Origin: Chitinophagaceae bacterium
Lineage (GTDB): Bacteria > Bacteroidota > Bacteroidia > Chitinophagales > Chitinophagaceae
Assembly (NCBI GenBank): GCA_016719015.1
Contig: JADKAZ010000004.1
Coordinates: 186,001 to 250,000, forward strand
Direction of reading: 5' to 3'
DNA length: 64,000 nucleotides
The notes below the pieces were generated by a model, which saw only the letters and a list, made by a program, of their open reading frames with translations, was not told the origin of the DNA and ran no database searches. Positions 9,583 through 18,212 of the stretch are shown here, in pieces. Within the stretch, counting starts at the first letter, position 1. Each line of letters starts with the position of its first letter. A program made the position numbers and the translations under genes.

Positions 9583-9635
9583 AAACAGAAATGCAGGTAA
9601 GCCGTTTTTTGCTACCTGCATTTCTGTTTATTTTT
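9583..9635 (+). terminator. 17-bp perfect hairpin with T-run
   Basis: Arms 9583-9599 (AAACAGAAATGCAGGTA) and 9613-9629 are perfect reverse complements around a 13-base loop, followed by TTTTT. It has the form of a strong rho-independent terminator for the 412-residue gene, but the next coding start is only 8 to 17 bases beyond it, so it may act as an attenuator in that gene's leader. The tail also contains TATTTTTA (9629-9636), seven of eight to a minus-7 box. Confidence 0.8.
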
Positions 9636-9651
9636 AGTTTAAATGGGAAAG

Positions 9652-10152
9652 ATGAAAATCTTCTTTCTTTTTATTGCTTTCACTTTTACTGCAGGCAGCC
9701 TTCATGCACAGACAGGTAAGTACGCAGGTACAAAAAAGTCGTTAATAGGAAAAGTGTTTACTGACAGCCGCAACCTTACGGCTTTAAAGGGCTGGACCTT
9801 TATGGAAGGTGGGTTGGCCAATTCGCTGAATGATCCGGAGCGGATTACTTCCGATGTATTTAAAAAGGGAACTACGTTTGTGGTTTTGTTCAGCATAATG
9901 GAAGATACAGCATCAGATAAGCATACCGTAATTGATGTAGTGGAAATAACCGGTGTACAAAAAGGCTGGTCGGTCCGCAGCAGCTTTTGCCGGCAAAACG
10001 AACAGGAAAATAATTATATCATTGCCTGGGGAAAAGAAAACACCGGGCAATACATGAAGCTGATAAAGAAAGCCTGGAAATTTGACCCAGATAAACGGCG
10101 TATAATACTTATTCCGGTAAAAGGAATCGATTGTGAGAATATCGGATGTTAA
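9652..10152 (+). CDS. exported 166-aa protein, paralogue B
   Basis: Paralogue of the protein at 6331-6831 (about 61% identity over the mature region by hand count). The signal peptide is MKIFFLFIAFTFTAGSLHAQ; the mature part starts TGKYAGTKKSLIGK and ends GIDCENIGC. An ATG at 9643 is also in frame, but the one at 9652 aligns with the paralogue's start (MKxxFF) and leaves a little more room after the hairpin, so it is preferred. Cysteine positions are conserved between the copies, while the loop after SIMEDTA diverges. The function is unknown. It closes the run of exported genes; yebC follows convergently. Confidence 0.74.
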   Translation: MKIFFLFIAFTFTAGSLHAQTGKYAGTKKSLIGKVFTDSRNLTALKGWTFMEGGLANSLNDPERITSDVFKKGTTFVVLFSIMEDTASDKHTVIDVVEITGVQKGWSVRSSFCRQNEQENNYIIAWGKENTGQYMKLIKKAWKFDPDKRRIILIPVKGIDCENIGC

Positions 10153-10283
10153 TACTTAATATTTCTTACTAACATCAATTCTTGCAAGGATGAAACCGGG
10201 AATTTTTTATTCCTGGATTAGATCATTCGTATAGTCATTTTGCTTTGGAGTAAATAAGTATTAGACAGCCATATGAGAATTTT

Positions 10284-11006
10284 TCAACCCATATTATGAA
10301 ACACTTTCTGCACATCTTCATCCTGCTCTAATTTATCAATCAGCTTGCTTACATCAGCCGCCTGTTCATCATTCAATGGAACAGTTACAGTAGGTATCCA
10401 TTCCAACTCAGCAGTTATAGGAACGATGCCTTTATCTTCTAATGCTTTTTGCATATTGCCAAAATCGGTAAAGCCGCAACGAACAACTAATATATCTTCT
10501 CCGTTTTCGCCGGTGCCTTCACCGAGTTCCTCTAAACCAAAATCAATCAGCTCCAGTTCCATATCTTCTGCATTCAATCCTTCGGGTTTTAATTTGAACA
10601 CCCCCATTTTCTTAAATTGAAAAGATACACTGCCGCTATTGCCCATGGTGCCGTGTCCTTTTGTAAAACATGATTTTACATTGGCCACTGTTCTTACATG
10701 GTTATCGGTTGCTGTCTCCACTAATATGGCTACGCCATGCGGAGCATATCCTTCATACAGTATCTCATCATAGTTCACTAATTCTTTTCCCTGTGCTCTT
10801 TTAATAGCTGCTTCTACCCGGTCCTTTGGCATGCCCACACTTCGGGCATTCTGAAAACAACGGCGAAGGGCGGCATTATCTTTTGGATCGGGGCCACCAG
10901 CTTTTACTGCAATAATGATCTCTTTACCGATACGGGTAAAGTTCTTTGCCATTTTATCCCAACGGGCAAACATCGAGGATTTACGTACTTCAAAAATTCT
11001 TCCCAT
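10284..11006 (-). CDS. yebC: YebC/PmpR family protein
   Basis: A 240-residue YebC/TACO1-family protein. Homologues act as DNA-binding regulators or help translation of difficult (for example proline-rich) sequences; which applies here cannot be told. Family hallmarks are present: an N-terminal basic segment with FARWDKMAKNFTRIGKEI, KAGGPDPKDNAALRRC near residues 36-51, YEGYAPHGVA near 84-93 and TDNHVRT. Length is normal. It is transcribed alone on the minus strand with its own TAGATTTG promoter box and a leader that carries a GC-rich hairpin. Confidence 0.92.
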   Translation of the reverse strand: MGRIFEVRKSSMFARWDKMAKNFTRIGKEIIIAVKAGGPDPKDNAALRRCFQNARSVGMPKDRVEAAIKRAQGKELVNYDEILYEGYAPHGVAILVETATDNHVRTVANVKSCFTKGHGTMGNSGSVSFQFKKMGVFKLKPEGLNAEDMELELIDFGLEELGEGTGENGEDILVVRCGFTDFGNMQKALEDKGIVPITAELEWIPTVTVPLNDEQAADVSKLIDKLEQDEDVQKVFHNMG

Positions 11007-11048
11007 TATATATGGTTAATTAAGGCATTAGGTAATTAGTGTTCCGGG

Positions 11049-11081
11049 GCCTGCCCGCCGTAGCTAAGGGGTAGGCGGGTG
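11049..11081. repeat. GC-rich hairpin repeat in the yebC leader
   Basis: CCTGCCCGCC (11051-11060, shared with the base before) faces GGCGGG (11074-11079) across a short loop. The C-rich/G-rich form recalls hairpin repeats often scattered in Bacteroidota intergenic DNA. It lies between the yebC promoter box and start codon and so would be transcribed in the leader. Confidence 0.5.
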
Positions 11082-11089
11082 CAAATCTA
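11082..11089 (-). promoter_or_regulatory. TAGATTTG minus-7 box of yebC
   Basis: The minus strand reads TAGATTTG, a perfect TAnnTTTG. It lies 75 bases upstream of the yebC ATG. The expected minus-33 position falls in the A-rich flank of the neighbouring terminator hairpin. Confidence 0.55.
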
Positions 11090-11105
11090 AGGCAATGCCG
11101 GTAAA

Positions 11106-11138
11106 TGAAAAACCGTCTCGCCTTAGGCGAGACGGTTT
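11106..11138 (-). terminator. terminator of the AGCS-APC transporter transcript
   Basis: Perfect arms at 11110-11123 and 11125-11138 (core GTCTCGCC/GGCGAGAC) form a very stable hairpin. On the minus strand it is followed by a T-rich tract reading TTTCATTT. It lies 22 bases past the stop of the amino acid permease. Confidence 0.78.
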
Positions 11139-11159
11139 GATCAGTAATTATATTAGCAG

Positions 11160-12812
11160 TTAAGCTTTATCCTCCGCTCTGCCCAACTTGCTGGCATAAA
11201 GTCCGGCATGAACAACTGCAAAAGCAAGAGAAATATAAAGCAGTGTTTTGTCGGCATCGAAGCCTACAGTATTTTGATGCAAAAAGCCTACAATAGCCAG
11301 AAGCACGGCAAGTGCTATTCCGGTAAGACGGGCCAGCTTCATCCCTTTTCTGCTACTGGTTCCGTTTCCAAGATGGCTGTTTTTAGCTCCATACACTAAA
11401 TAAATATCAAGGCCAATCAGCATCCAAACCAATAGGCGGATCCAGGTATCCATTGGTAAGAAGACCATCATAAATAAACAAACGGCAATACCTAAAATTG
11501 GAACCAATGGCACCATCGGTGTTTTAAATGCTCTTGGTAAATCTGGCATTTTCTTACGCATTACCCATACACCCACACATACCAGGATGAAGGCAAACAA
11601 TGTACCGATGCTCGTCATTTCTCCCACTACTCTTGCCGGTACAAAGGCCGCAAAAGCACTTACAAAAATCATGAACAGAAAATTATTCTTAGCTGGTGTT
11701 TGTGTCTTAGGATTTACAGCAGAGAAAATTTTTGGTATCAAACCATCTTTACTCATACTGAAGAAGACACGGCTTTGTCCCATCAGCATCACTAATATTA
11801 CAGATGCATAACCAAAAAGAATAGCCACTACAATGGCACGATTAAGCCAGGGATAATCTGGTTTGATAACGCCTGCAGCATCTGCCGCTCCCATATGGTC
11901 GATGGCTACTGCAACAGGAGCAATCCCATCTTTACCAGCAAAAGTTGTATAACTGGTTACACCTGTCATTACATGGGCAAACAAAATATATAAAACAGTA
12001 CAAATAAGTAATGAACCTAAAATTCCTATTGGCATATCTTTTTTTGGATTCTTGGCCTCCTGGGCTGCTGTACTTACCGCATCAAATCCGATATAAGCGA
12101 AAAAGACGATGGCCGCAGCCCGGATTATACCGCTAAATCCAAAGTCACCAAACTTGCCGGTATTATCAGGAATATATGGATCGTAATTGTCGTTATTAAT
12201 ATATTGCCATCCAAGGATAATAAAAGTAAGTACGACTGCAATCTTAACTACTACGATGATGCTGTTTACAAAAGCACTTTCTTTGGTACCTTTTATTAAT
12301 AGTAAACTCATTAATACAATAATAAAGACAGCCGGAAGATTGATGATACCACCATCCCAGGGGCCCGCAATTAATTCTGAGGGTAAGGTTATTCCAAATC
12401 CATCCAGGAACTTGACAAGATAACGGCTCCAGCTAATACCAACCGTGGCAGCACCTACTGCATATTCAAGTACTAAGTCCCAGCCGATAATCCAGGCCAT
12501 AAATTCACCCATAGTAGCATATGAATACGTATAAGCACTTCCGGCCACCGGAATCATCGAGGCAAATTCTGCATAACAAAGACCTGCAAAAAGGCAGCCC
12601 AAACCTGCCACTACAAATGAAATGGTGATAGCAGGACCGGCATGATTAGCCGCTGCCATACCTGTAATGGAAAATAAACCAGCCCCGATAATGGCGCCGA
12701 TACCTAACGCAATTAATCCTCTTGAACCAAGGGTTCTTTTCAGTGTATGGGTTCCGGTTTCGGCTGCTTCATTCATTAAAGCATCCATCGGTTTTCTGAC
12801 AAATAAACTCAT
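11160..12812 (-). CDS. APC family amino acid permease
   Basis: A 550-residue inner-membrane amino acid transporter of the APC superfamily, resembling cationic amino acid (CAT-like) permeases. TM1 carries the substrate-backbone motif GIGAIIGAGLF near residues 36-46, and TM6 has FFAYIGFDAVSTAAQEAKNP near 235-254. About 12 to 14 membrane segments are readable. It starts 25 bases after the stop of the alanine/glycine symporter on the same strand, so the two form a transport operon. Substrate preference is inferred from resemblance only. Confidence 0.88.
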   Translation of the reverse strand: MSLFVRKPMDALMNEAAETGTHTLKRTLGSRGLIALGIGAIIGAGLFSITGMAAANHAGPAITISFVVAGLGCLFAGLCYAEFASMIPVAGSAYTYSYATMGEFMAWIIGWDLVLEYAVGAATVGISWSRYLVKFLDGFGITLPSELIAGPWDGGIINLPAVFIIVLMSLLLIKGTKESAFVNSIIVVVKIAVVLTFIILGWQYINNDNYDPYIPDNTGKFGDFGFSGIIRAAAIVFFAYIGFDAVSTAAQEAKNPKKDMPIGILGSLLICTVLYILFAHVMTGVTSYTTFAGKDGIAPVAVAIDHMGAADAAGVIKPDYPWLNRAIVVAILFGYASVILVMLMGQSRVFFSMSKDGLIPKIFSAVNPKTQTPAKNNFLFMIFVSAFAAFVPARVVGEMTSIGTLFAFILVCVGVWVMRKKMPDLPRAFKTPMVPLVPILGIAVCLFMMVFLPMDTWIRLLVWMLIGLDIYLVYGAKNSHLGNGTSSRKGMKLARLTGIALAVLLAIVGFLHQNTVGFDADKTLLYISLAFAVVHAGLYASKLGRAEDKA

Positions 12813-12837
12813 AAGTTGATTTTAGGTGTATATAAAT

Positions 12838-14487
12838 TTACTTCTTGGAATTTTTTATAGCGGCAAGATACCTTTTTAACTCTTCCCTTACTTTGGGAAA
12901 AAGGAACAACAGACCTATCATATTAGGAAATACCATTGCGAGAATCATGGCATCAGAAAAATCTGTTACCGCTGAAAGGGATACAGACGCACCAATCACT
13001 ACAAAAGCAAGGAATAAAACTTTATAACTCAAGTCAGCAATTTTACCTCTTCCGAATAAAAACTTCCATGCCTGCAGGCCATAATATGACCAGCTGATCA
13101 TGGTTGAGAAAGCAAACAATACGATGGCAATTGTCAATACATAGGAGAAATGTGGTATCACCTCATTATACGCCATACTGGTAAGGTCAACACCGCTGGT
13201 GCTTCCACCGGTTGCATTTAATACAACGCTTCCTTTCCCATCACCACCATACGGGAACATTAATCCATCTTTATTGAACATGATAATTACTAATGCCGTC
13301 ATGGTGCAAATCACTACTGTATCAATAAAAGGTTCTAATAATGAAACTACCCCTTCGGAAGCAGGATATTTTGTTTTTACGGCAGAGTGGGCAATAGAAG
13401 CAGAGCCGGCTCCGGCTTCATTGGAAAATGCTGCTCTTTTAAAACCCACAATCAGAACACCCATTAATCCACCTAATCCGGCTCTTGGGGTAAAGGCTTC
13501 ATTAAATATCATTCTAAAAGCATCATCTATAAAACTGAAATTCGCAAAAATGATTATGAGGGAAGCTACTATATAAAGAATGGCCATAAAAGGCACTATC
13601 TTCTCCGTAACGGTAGCAATTTTCTTGATACCTCCAATTATTACTATTCCGGTTATGATGGCAAGACCAAGCCCGATAAAAAACCCTGAAGAAGAACTCT
13701 CCATTCCAGTCATAGAAGCAATTTGCTGTGCTGCCTGGTTACTCTGGAAAGCATTGCCACCACCCAATGAGCCCCCAACACAAAGTATGGCAAAAAGTAT
13801 GGCAAGAAATTTCCCCAGCCCTGCGAGTTTAAGTTCTTTAAAACCTTTGGTCAGGTAATACATCGGTCCGCCATACACAACTCCGTTTTTGTCAATGTCA
13901 CGGTATTTAACTCCGAGGGTACATTCCACAAACTTGCTGCTCATACCAAGTAAGCCACAAACTATCATCCAGAAAGTGGCACCCGGTCCGCCAATTGCAA
14001 TGGCTATAGCTACACCCGCAATATTTCCCAAACCAACCGTACCGGACACGGCAGTGGCCAATGCCTGGAAATGGTTTACTTCTCCATGATGCGATTCATC
14101 TTTGATTGTATCAACAATATCACCACTGACTACGTTTACATTACCGGGTTTTACGTCTGTAGCATCTTTTTCCAGATCATCATGCTTGCCCCTCACCACT
14201 TGAATGGCGAGCCGGAAACGACGGATATTGACGAAGGAAAAGTAAATAGTAAAGAAAGCAGCTCCACTAACCAATAGTATTACCACTATGGGTACATTGA
14301 CTCCGCCTATATTGACGGTATAAAAAACAATACTGCTCCACCAATCAGTAATGGGTTGAAACCATTCATTGATTCGTTGGTCAAGACCTTTTTTAACTTC
14401 ACCTGGGGTTTCCTGTGCAAATGATATTACAGGGATAACTAATGTTACAGCAAGGAATGCAAGAAGTCGGTTGATTTTCTTAAGCAT
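12838..14487 (-). CDS. alanine/glycine:cation symporter family protein (AGCS)
   Basis: A 549-residue sodium- or proton-coupled symporter of the AGCS family, which imports alanine or glycine. The hallmark GTVGLGNIAGVAIAI is near residue 150, followed by GGPGATFWM. Residues 1-55 include a hydrophobic signal-like stretch and an extra Trp-containing segment (WFQPITDWWSSI) before the first core helix, as in many Bacteroidota members. It is the first gene of a minus-strand pair with the APC permease, and divergent from the dicarboxylate symporter with 163 bases between the starts. Confidence 0.9.
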   Translation of the reverse strand: MLKKINRLLAFLAVTLVIPVISFAQETPGEVKKGLDQRINEWFQPITDWWSSIVFYTVNIGGVNVPIVVILLVSGAAFFTIYFSFVNIRRFRLAIQVVRGKHDDLEKDATDVKPGNVNVVSGDIVDTIKDESHHGEVNHFQALATAVSGTVGLGNIAGVAIAIAIGGPGATFWMIVCGLLGMSSKFVECTLGVKYRDIDKNGVVYGGPMYYLTKGFKELKLAGLGKFLAILFAILCVGGSLGGGNAFQSNQAAQQIASMTGMESSSSGFFIGLGLAIITGIVIIGGIKKIATVTEKIVPFMAILYIVASLIIIFANFSFIDDAFRMIFNEAFTPRAGLGGLMGVLIVGFKRAAFSNEAGAGSASIAHSAVKTKYPASEGVVSLLEPFIDTVVICTMTALVIIMFNKDGLMFPYGGDGKGSVVLNATGGSTSGVDLTSMAYNEVIPHFSYVLTIAIVLFAFSTMISWSYYGLQAWKFLFGRGKIADLSYKVLFLAFVVIGASVSLSAVTDFSDAMILAMVFPNMIGLLFLFPKVREELKRYLAAIKNSKK

Positions 14488-14591
14488 GTAATGTTGGTTT
14501 AAGTTCCGATAATTATTAAAGATGCGTAAAGTAATTAATTATTTAACAGAAGAAACTAAAATTATCCACCACCGGCAAGTAGGGCGGTTCG

Positions 14592-14612
14592 CCGGATTTT
14601 GCTAAAATCTGG
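14592..14612. promoter_or_regulatory. palindrome overlapping the minus-33 element of the dicarboxylate symporter gene
   Basis: CCGGATTTT and AAAATCTGG form 9-bp arms (one G-T pair) around GCT. The TTTG at 14598-14601, the minus-33 candidate, lies inside it. The placement suits a repressor operator; no regulator gene is adjacent. Confidence 0.4.
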
Positions 14613-14631
14613 AAGTAAACCTTTAGTTTTG
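14598..14631 (+). promoter_or_regulatory. promoter of the dicarboxylate symporter-DedA-MFS-GT9 operon
   Basis: TTTG at 14598-14601, 22 bases, then TAGTTTTG at 14624-14631: both Bacteroidota elements are matched perfectly, with spacing slightly longer than usual. The start codon is 19 bases downstream. Confidence 0.65.
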
Positions 14632-14650
14632 AAGCCTTACTGTTCATAAT

Positions 14651-16144
14651 ATGAATAAACGAAAAGCCGGCCTGCTTGCCCTTCTGTTGTTTACGGTAGT
14701 TGCTATTATCCATTTTATGGATGGACAGGGTTGGGCTTCTTTTTCTGACCAGTCTTTAATGACCAGCCGATGGGTGTTTGTTGCCAGCCTCTTTATTTAT
14801 GCTATTTATAAAAAATCATTAACCACCTGGATATTGGTCGCCATGGCTATTGGCGTGGAAATCGGTATTGATTTTCCCAAAGGATCGCAGGATCTGAAAT
14901 TTCTGAGCACAATTTTCCTTCGCCTGGTAAAAACTATTGTGGCTCCGTTGCTTTTTGCAACACTGGTCGTAGGTATTGCCAGCCATGCTAACCTGAAACA
15001 GGTAGGCCGTATGGGTTGGAAGTCACTCGTATATTTCGAAGTGGTGACAACTATTGCATTGGTTATCGGATTGGCAGCAATCAATTTAACCGGTGCAGGA
15101 AAAGGGATTACTATTCCCCAGGAATTATTAAAAGAATTACCACGGTCATCAGAAAGACAGTTGCAAACGAAAGTGATTACTGTATTGGATAGTGCCGGAG
15201 TACAAATACCAGAAGGACTTTTAAATAAGTTGCCCGATGCGCCGCCAAAAGGGTGGCAGGATCATATCATTGATATTTTCCCGGAAAACATTATCAAATC
15301 AATTTATGAAGGCAATGTGTTGCCCATAGTTTTCTTCAGTGTGATATTCGGAATATCTCTTGCCTTGTTGAACGAAAAGAAGAAAAAGCCAATGCTGGAT
15401 TTTGCCGAGAGCCTGGCAGAAACAATGTTCAAGTTCACTAACATCATCATGTACTTCGCTCCCTTTGGTGTGGGTGCAGCCATTGCGGTCACGGTAGGGC
15501 ACCTGGGTGTAGATATATTAAAGAACCTGGCAATGCTTCTTGTTACATTATATCTCGCATTAATAGCTTTTATACTCTTGGTGTTATTACCTGTTGCCAT
15601 TTGGGTGGCAAAAATTCCCATCAAAAAATTTATCCAGGCGATCAGGGAGCCGGTGTCTATTGCCTTTGCCACCACCAGTTCAGATTCTGCTTTACCAAAA
15701 GCCCTGGAGAATATGGAGAAATTCGGTGTGCCAAGAAAAATCGTTTCGTTTGTAATACCTACCGGCTACACATTTAATCTTGATGGAACAACGTTGTATT
15801 TATCACTGGCCTCGGTGTTTGTGGCCCAGGCCGCCGGTATTGATTTATCTTTTGGCGAACAATTGATAATTGGCCTTACACTAATGCTGACCAGTAAAGG
15901 TGTTGCCGCAGTGCCAAGAGCATCTTTGGTAATTTTAATTGCAACGGCTGCTACTTTTCATTTTCCGCTCTGGCCAATTATGGCAATTTATGGAATAGAC
16001 GAATTGATGGATATGGCCCGTACATCGGTAAATGTAATTGGTAACACATTGGCCAGTTGTGTTATTGCCCGATGGGAAGGTGAATTTGATGATGAAAAAG
16101 CACTGGCATTCAGCGAAGCAAAGGCAGATGCCATTATTGATTAA
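14651..16144 (+). CDS. dicarboxylate/amino acid:cation symporter (DAACS)
   Basis: A 497-residue member of the glutamate/aspartate/dicarboxylate symporter family (GltP/DctA fold). The serine-rich hairpin TTSSDSALPKAL near residues 339-350 and the FNLDGTTLY motif of TM7 near 375-383 are intact. It has a longer N-terminal part and an extended loop (residues about 145-215) compared with compact bacterial homologues. It is first in a same-strand series; the DedA gene begins 23 bases after its stop. The substrate (glutamate, aspartate or C4-dicarboxylates) is not resolvable by eye. Confidence 0.9.
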   Translation: MNKRKAGLLALLLFTVVAIIHFMDGQGWASFSDQSLMTSRWVFVASLFIYAIYKKSLTTWILVAMAIGVEIGIDFPKGSQDLKFLSTIFLRLVKTIVAPLLFATLVVGIASHANLKQVGRMGWKSLVYFEVVTTIALVIGLAAINLTGAGKGITIPQELLKELPRSSERQLQTKVITVLDSAGVQIPEGLLNKLPDAPPKGWQDHIIDIFPENIIKSIYEGNVLPIVFFSVIFGISLALLNEKKKKPMLDFAESLAETMFKFTNIIMYFAPFGVGAAIAVTVGHLGVDILKNLAMLLVTLYLALIAFILLVLLPVAIWVAKIPIKKFIQAIREPVSIAFATTSSDSALPKALENMEKFGVPRKIVSFVIPTGYTFNLDGTTLYLSLASVFVAQAAGIDLSFGEQLIIGLTLMLTSKGVAAVPRASLVILIATAATFHFPLWPIMAIYGIDELMDMARTSVNVIGNTLASCVIARWEGEFDDEKALAFSEAKADAIID

Positions 16145-16167
16145 CGAAAGAATTAAAGAATTTACAC

Positions 16168-16938
16168 ATGGAGTTGATGTATTTGTTAGATAGTTTCCAT
16201 TGGACGAATTTATTGCAGCCTCAATGGTATGTAGAGAATGGAGGTCTATGGTTATTGTTATTTGTCGTATTTGCGGAAACCGGACTCTTTGTTGGCTTTT
16301 TTCTTCCCGGCGATTCGCTGCTGTTTGTTACCGGAATATTTGCACATGAAATCACTACTAAAAGTGGAGAGATAAAACCCGGTCTTGGTTACCAGGTGTT
16401 GCAACATTTTGGTTTTAATTATCCTTATTCATATTGGTTTGATCTGATATTGCTGGTAGGATTAATTTCTGTTTGTGGTATTGCTGGTAATGCGGTTGGG
16501 TATTGGACAGGCCGGAAAGTTGGTCCTGCCATGTACAATTGGCGGGATCGGTTTTTATTCAAGAAAAAATACCTGCACCAGGCACATGATTTTTATGAAA
16601 AGCATGGCGGCCTTGCAGTGATTGGGGCTAGATTTCTCCCCTTCATCAGAACGTTTGCACCTATTGTAGCCGGCATTGTAAAAATGGACAGAAAGAAATT
16701 TTTCTTTTTTAATGTGGTCGGTTCTATCGCATGGGTAACTTCAATGGTGTTGGGTGGTTTCTTTTTGCAAAAATGGATATTGCACCAATTTGGGTTTGAC
16801 TTAAAAGAACATCTGGAATTAATTGTATTAGGAATTGTATTAGTAACTACGGCTCCCGTAATCATTTCAATGATAACCGGCAAGAAAAAGAAACCGACAG
16901 ATAAACCACCAACTGTTAATAGTTCAAACCAGCTGTAA
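16168..16938 (+). CDS. DedA family membrane protein
   Basis: A 256-residue integral membrane protein of the DedA (SNARE-associated/VTT) family; homologues support membrane homeostasis, and some act as lipid carrier flippases. The family signatures FAETGLFVGFFLPGDSLL near residues 35-52 and GARFLPFIRTFAPIVAGI near 152-169 (the conserved Arg-Phe-xPxxR segment) are clear. The C-terminus is a lysine-rich cytosolic tail. It sits between the symporter and an MFS gene that starts three bases after its stop, implying one transcript. Confidence 0.92.
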   Translation: MELMYLLDSFHWTNLLQPQWYVENGGLWLLLFVVFAETGLFVGFFLPGDSLLFVTGIFAHEITTKSGEIKPGLGYQVLQHFGFNYPYSYWFDLILLVGLISVCGIAGNAVGYWTGRKVGPAMYNWRDRFLFKKKYLHQAHDFYEKHGGLAVIGARFLPFIRTFAPIVAGIVKMDRKKFFFFNVVGSIAWVTSMVLGGFFLQKWILHQFGFDLKEHLELIVLGIVLVTTAPVIISMITGKKKKPTDKPPTVNSSNQL

Positions 16939-16941
16939 TTT

Positions 16942-18204
16942 ATGAATCAGCAAAAACCAGCTTCTATTTTTCACATAGCTGTTATTGTTGCGGCACTGGG
17001 TTATTTTGTTGACATCTACGACCTGTTATTATTTACTATTGTAAGAGAACCGAGTCTTGCAGCTCTCGGTGTTGACCTCACTATAAAACAAGATGTAATA
17101 GCCGCCAGCACCAAAGTTATCAACTGGCAAATGTGGGGCTTATTGATTGGTGGTATCATCTGGGGTGTAATGGGTGATAAGAAAGGAAGATTAAGTGTGC
17201 TGTTCGGGTCTATCATTCTTTATTCTATCGCTAATTTTTTTACTGGATTTGTACAGAGTGTAGAGCAATATGCGTATGCAAGATTTGCAGCCGGTATAGG
17301 CCTTGCCGGGGAGTTAGGTGCAGGTATTACATTAGTAAGTGAGCTGCTGCCTAAAAATAAAAGAGGCGTTGGTACTTCCTTAGTAGCTGGCATTGGGTTG
17401 TTTGGTGCAGTGGCGGCATATTTCACTTTTAAGTTTACCGATAATGATTGGCGTCTATGCTATAAAATTGGTGCCGGCATGGGGGTCCTGTTATTATTCC
17501 TTCGGATCAGTGTGGCTGAAAGTGGTATGTTTAACCAGGTAAAGCAACAGAATGTTTCAAGGGGTAACCTGCTGATGTTCTTTAATAATAGTAAACGGTT
17601 TAAGAAATATATCCTGGCAATATTGATAGGGATGCCTACCTGGTTTGTTATTGGCATATTAGTGAATCTGAGTAATCGCTTTGCCACAGAATTCTATGGA
17701 AAAAATGAAATTGAATCCGGCCGTGCTATTATGTATGCTTATGCTGCTATTGCAATCGGGGATATTTTAGTGGGCTTTGTAAGCCAGTATTTCAAAAGCA
17801 GGAAAAAAGCATTGTACCTGTTTTATTTCTTTGCCATTGTTTCCGGTATTTATTTCTTCAGCGGCAATATCCAGAATGATACCTCCATGTACATAGCTTG
17901 TGCGGCGTTGGGATTCAGTACAGGATTCTGGGCCATATTTGTAACAATGGGAGCCGAGCAATTTGGTACTAACCTCCGGGCCACAGCAGCTACTACAATT
18001 CCCAATTTTGTGAGAGGTTCCTTGCCTCTGATAAATCTTATGTTTGTAGGATTGTTTCAGCAAAATATTGGCTGGTCGTTTGTAAAAAGTGCGATGATAA
18101 CCGGAATTATTGTTATGGCGATAACACTGGTAGCAGCTTATTTTACAGAAGAAACTTTTCATAAAGACCTGAACTATACCGAGCCGGAAGATATAATGCC
18201 TTAA
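16942..18204 (+). CDS. MFS transporter
   Basis: A 420-residue major facilitator protein with about twelve membrane helices. The N-terminal TM1 has an acidic YFVDIYDLLLF segment, and the loop after TM2 has GDKKGRLSVL, the MFS motif A. Its style resembles metabolite:proton symporters (sialate/aromatic acid type), but the substrate is unknown. It is embedded in a rightward run: three bases after dedA and eight bases before the glycosyltransferase gene, so it is probably co-transcribed with both. Confidence 0.85.
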   Translation: MNQQKPASIFHIAVIVAALGYFVDIYDLLLFTIVREPSLAALGVDLTIKQDVIAASTKVINWQMWGLLIGGIIWGVMGDKKGRLSVLFGSIILYSIANFFTGFVQSVEQYAYARFAAGIGLAGELGAGITLVSELLPKNKRGVGTSLVAGIGLFGAVAAYFTFKFTDNDWRLCYKIGAGMGVLLLFLRISVAESGMFNQVKQQNVSRGNLLMFFNNSKRFKKYILAILIGMPTWFVIGILVNLSNRFATEFYGKNEIESGRAIMYAYAAIAIGDILVGFVSQYFKSRKKALYLFYFFAIVSGIYFFSGNIQNDTSMYIACAALGFSTGFWAIFVTMGAEQFGTNLRATAATTIPNFVRGSLPLINLMFVGLFQQNIGWSFVKSAMITGIIVMAITLVAAYFTEETFHKDLNYTEPEDIMP

Positions 18205-18212
18205 ATAAAATT

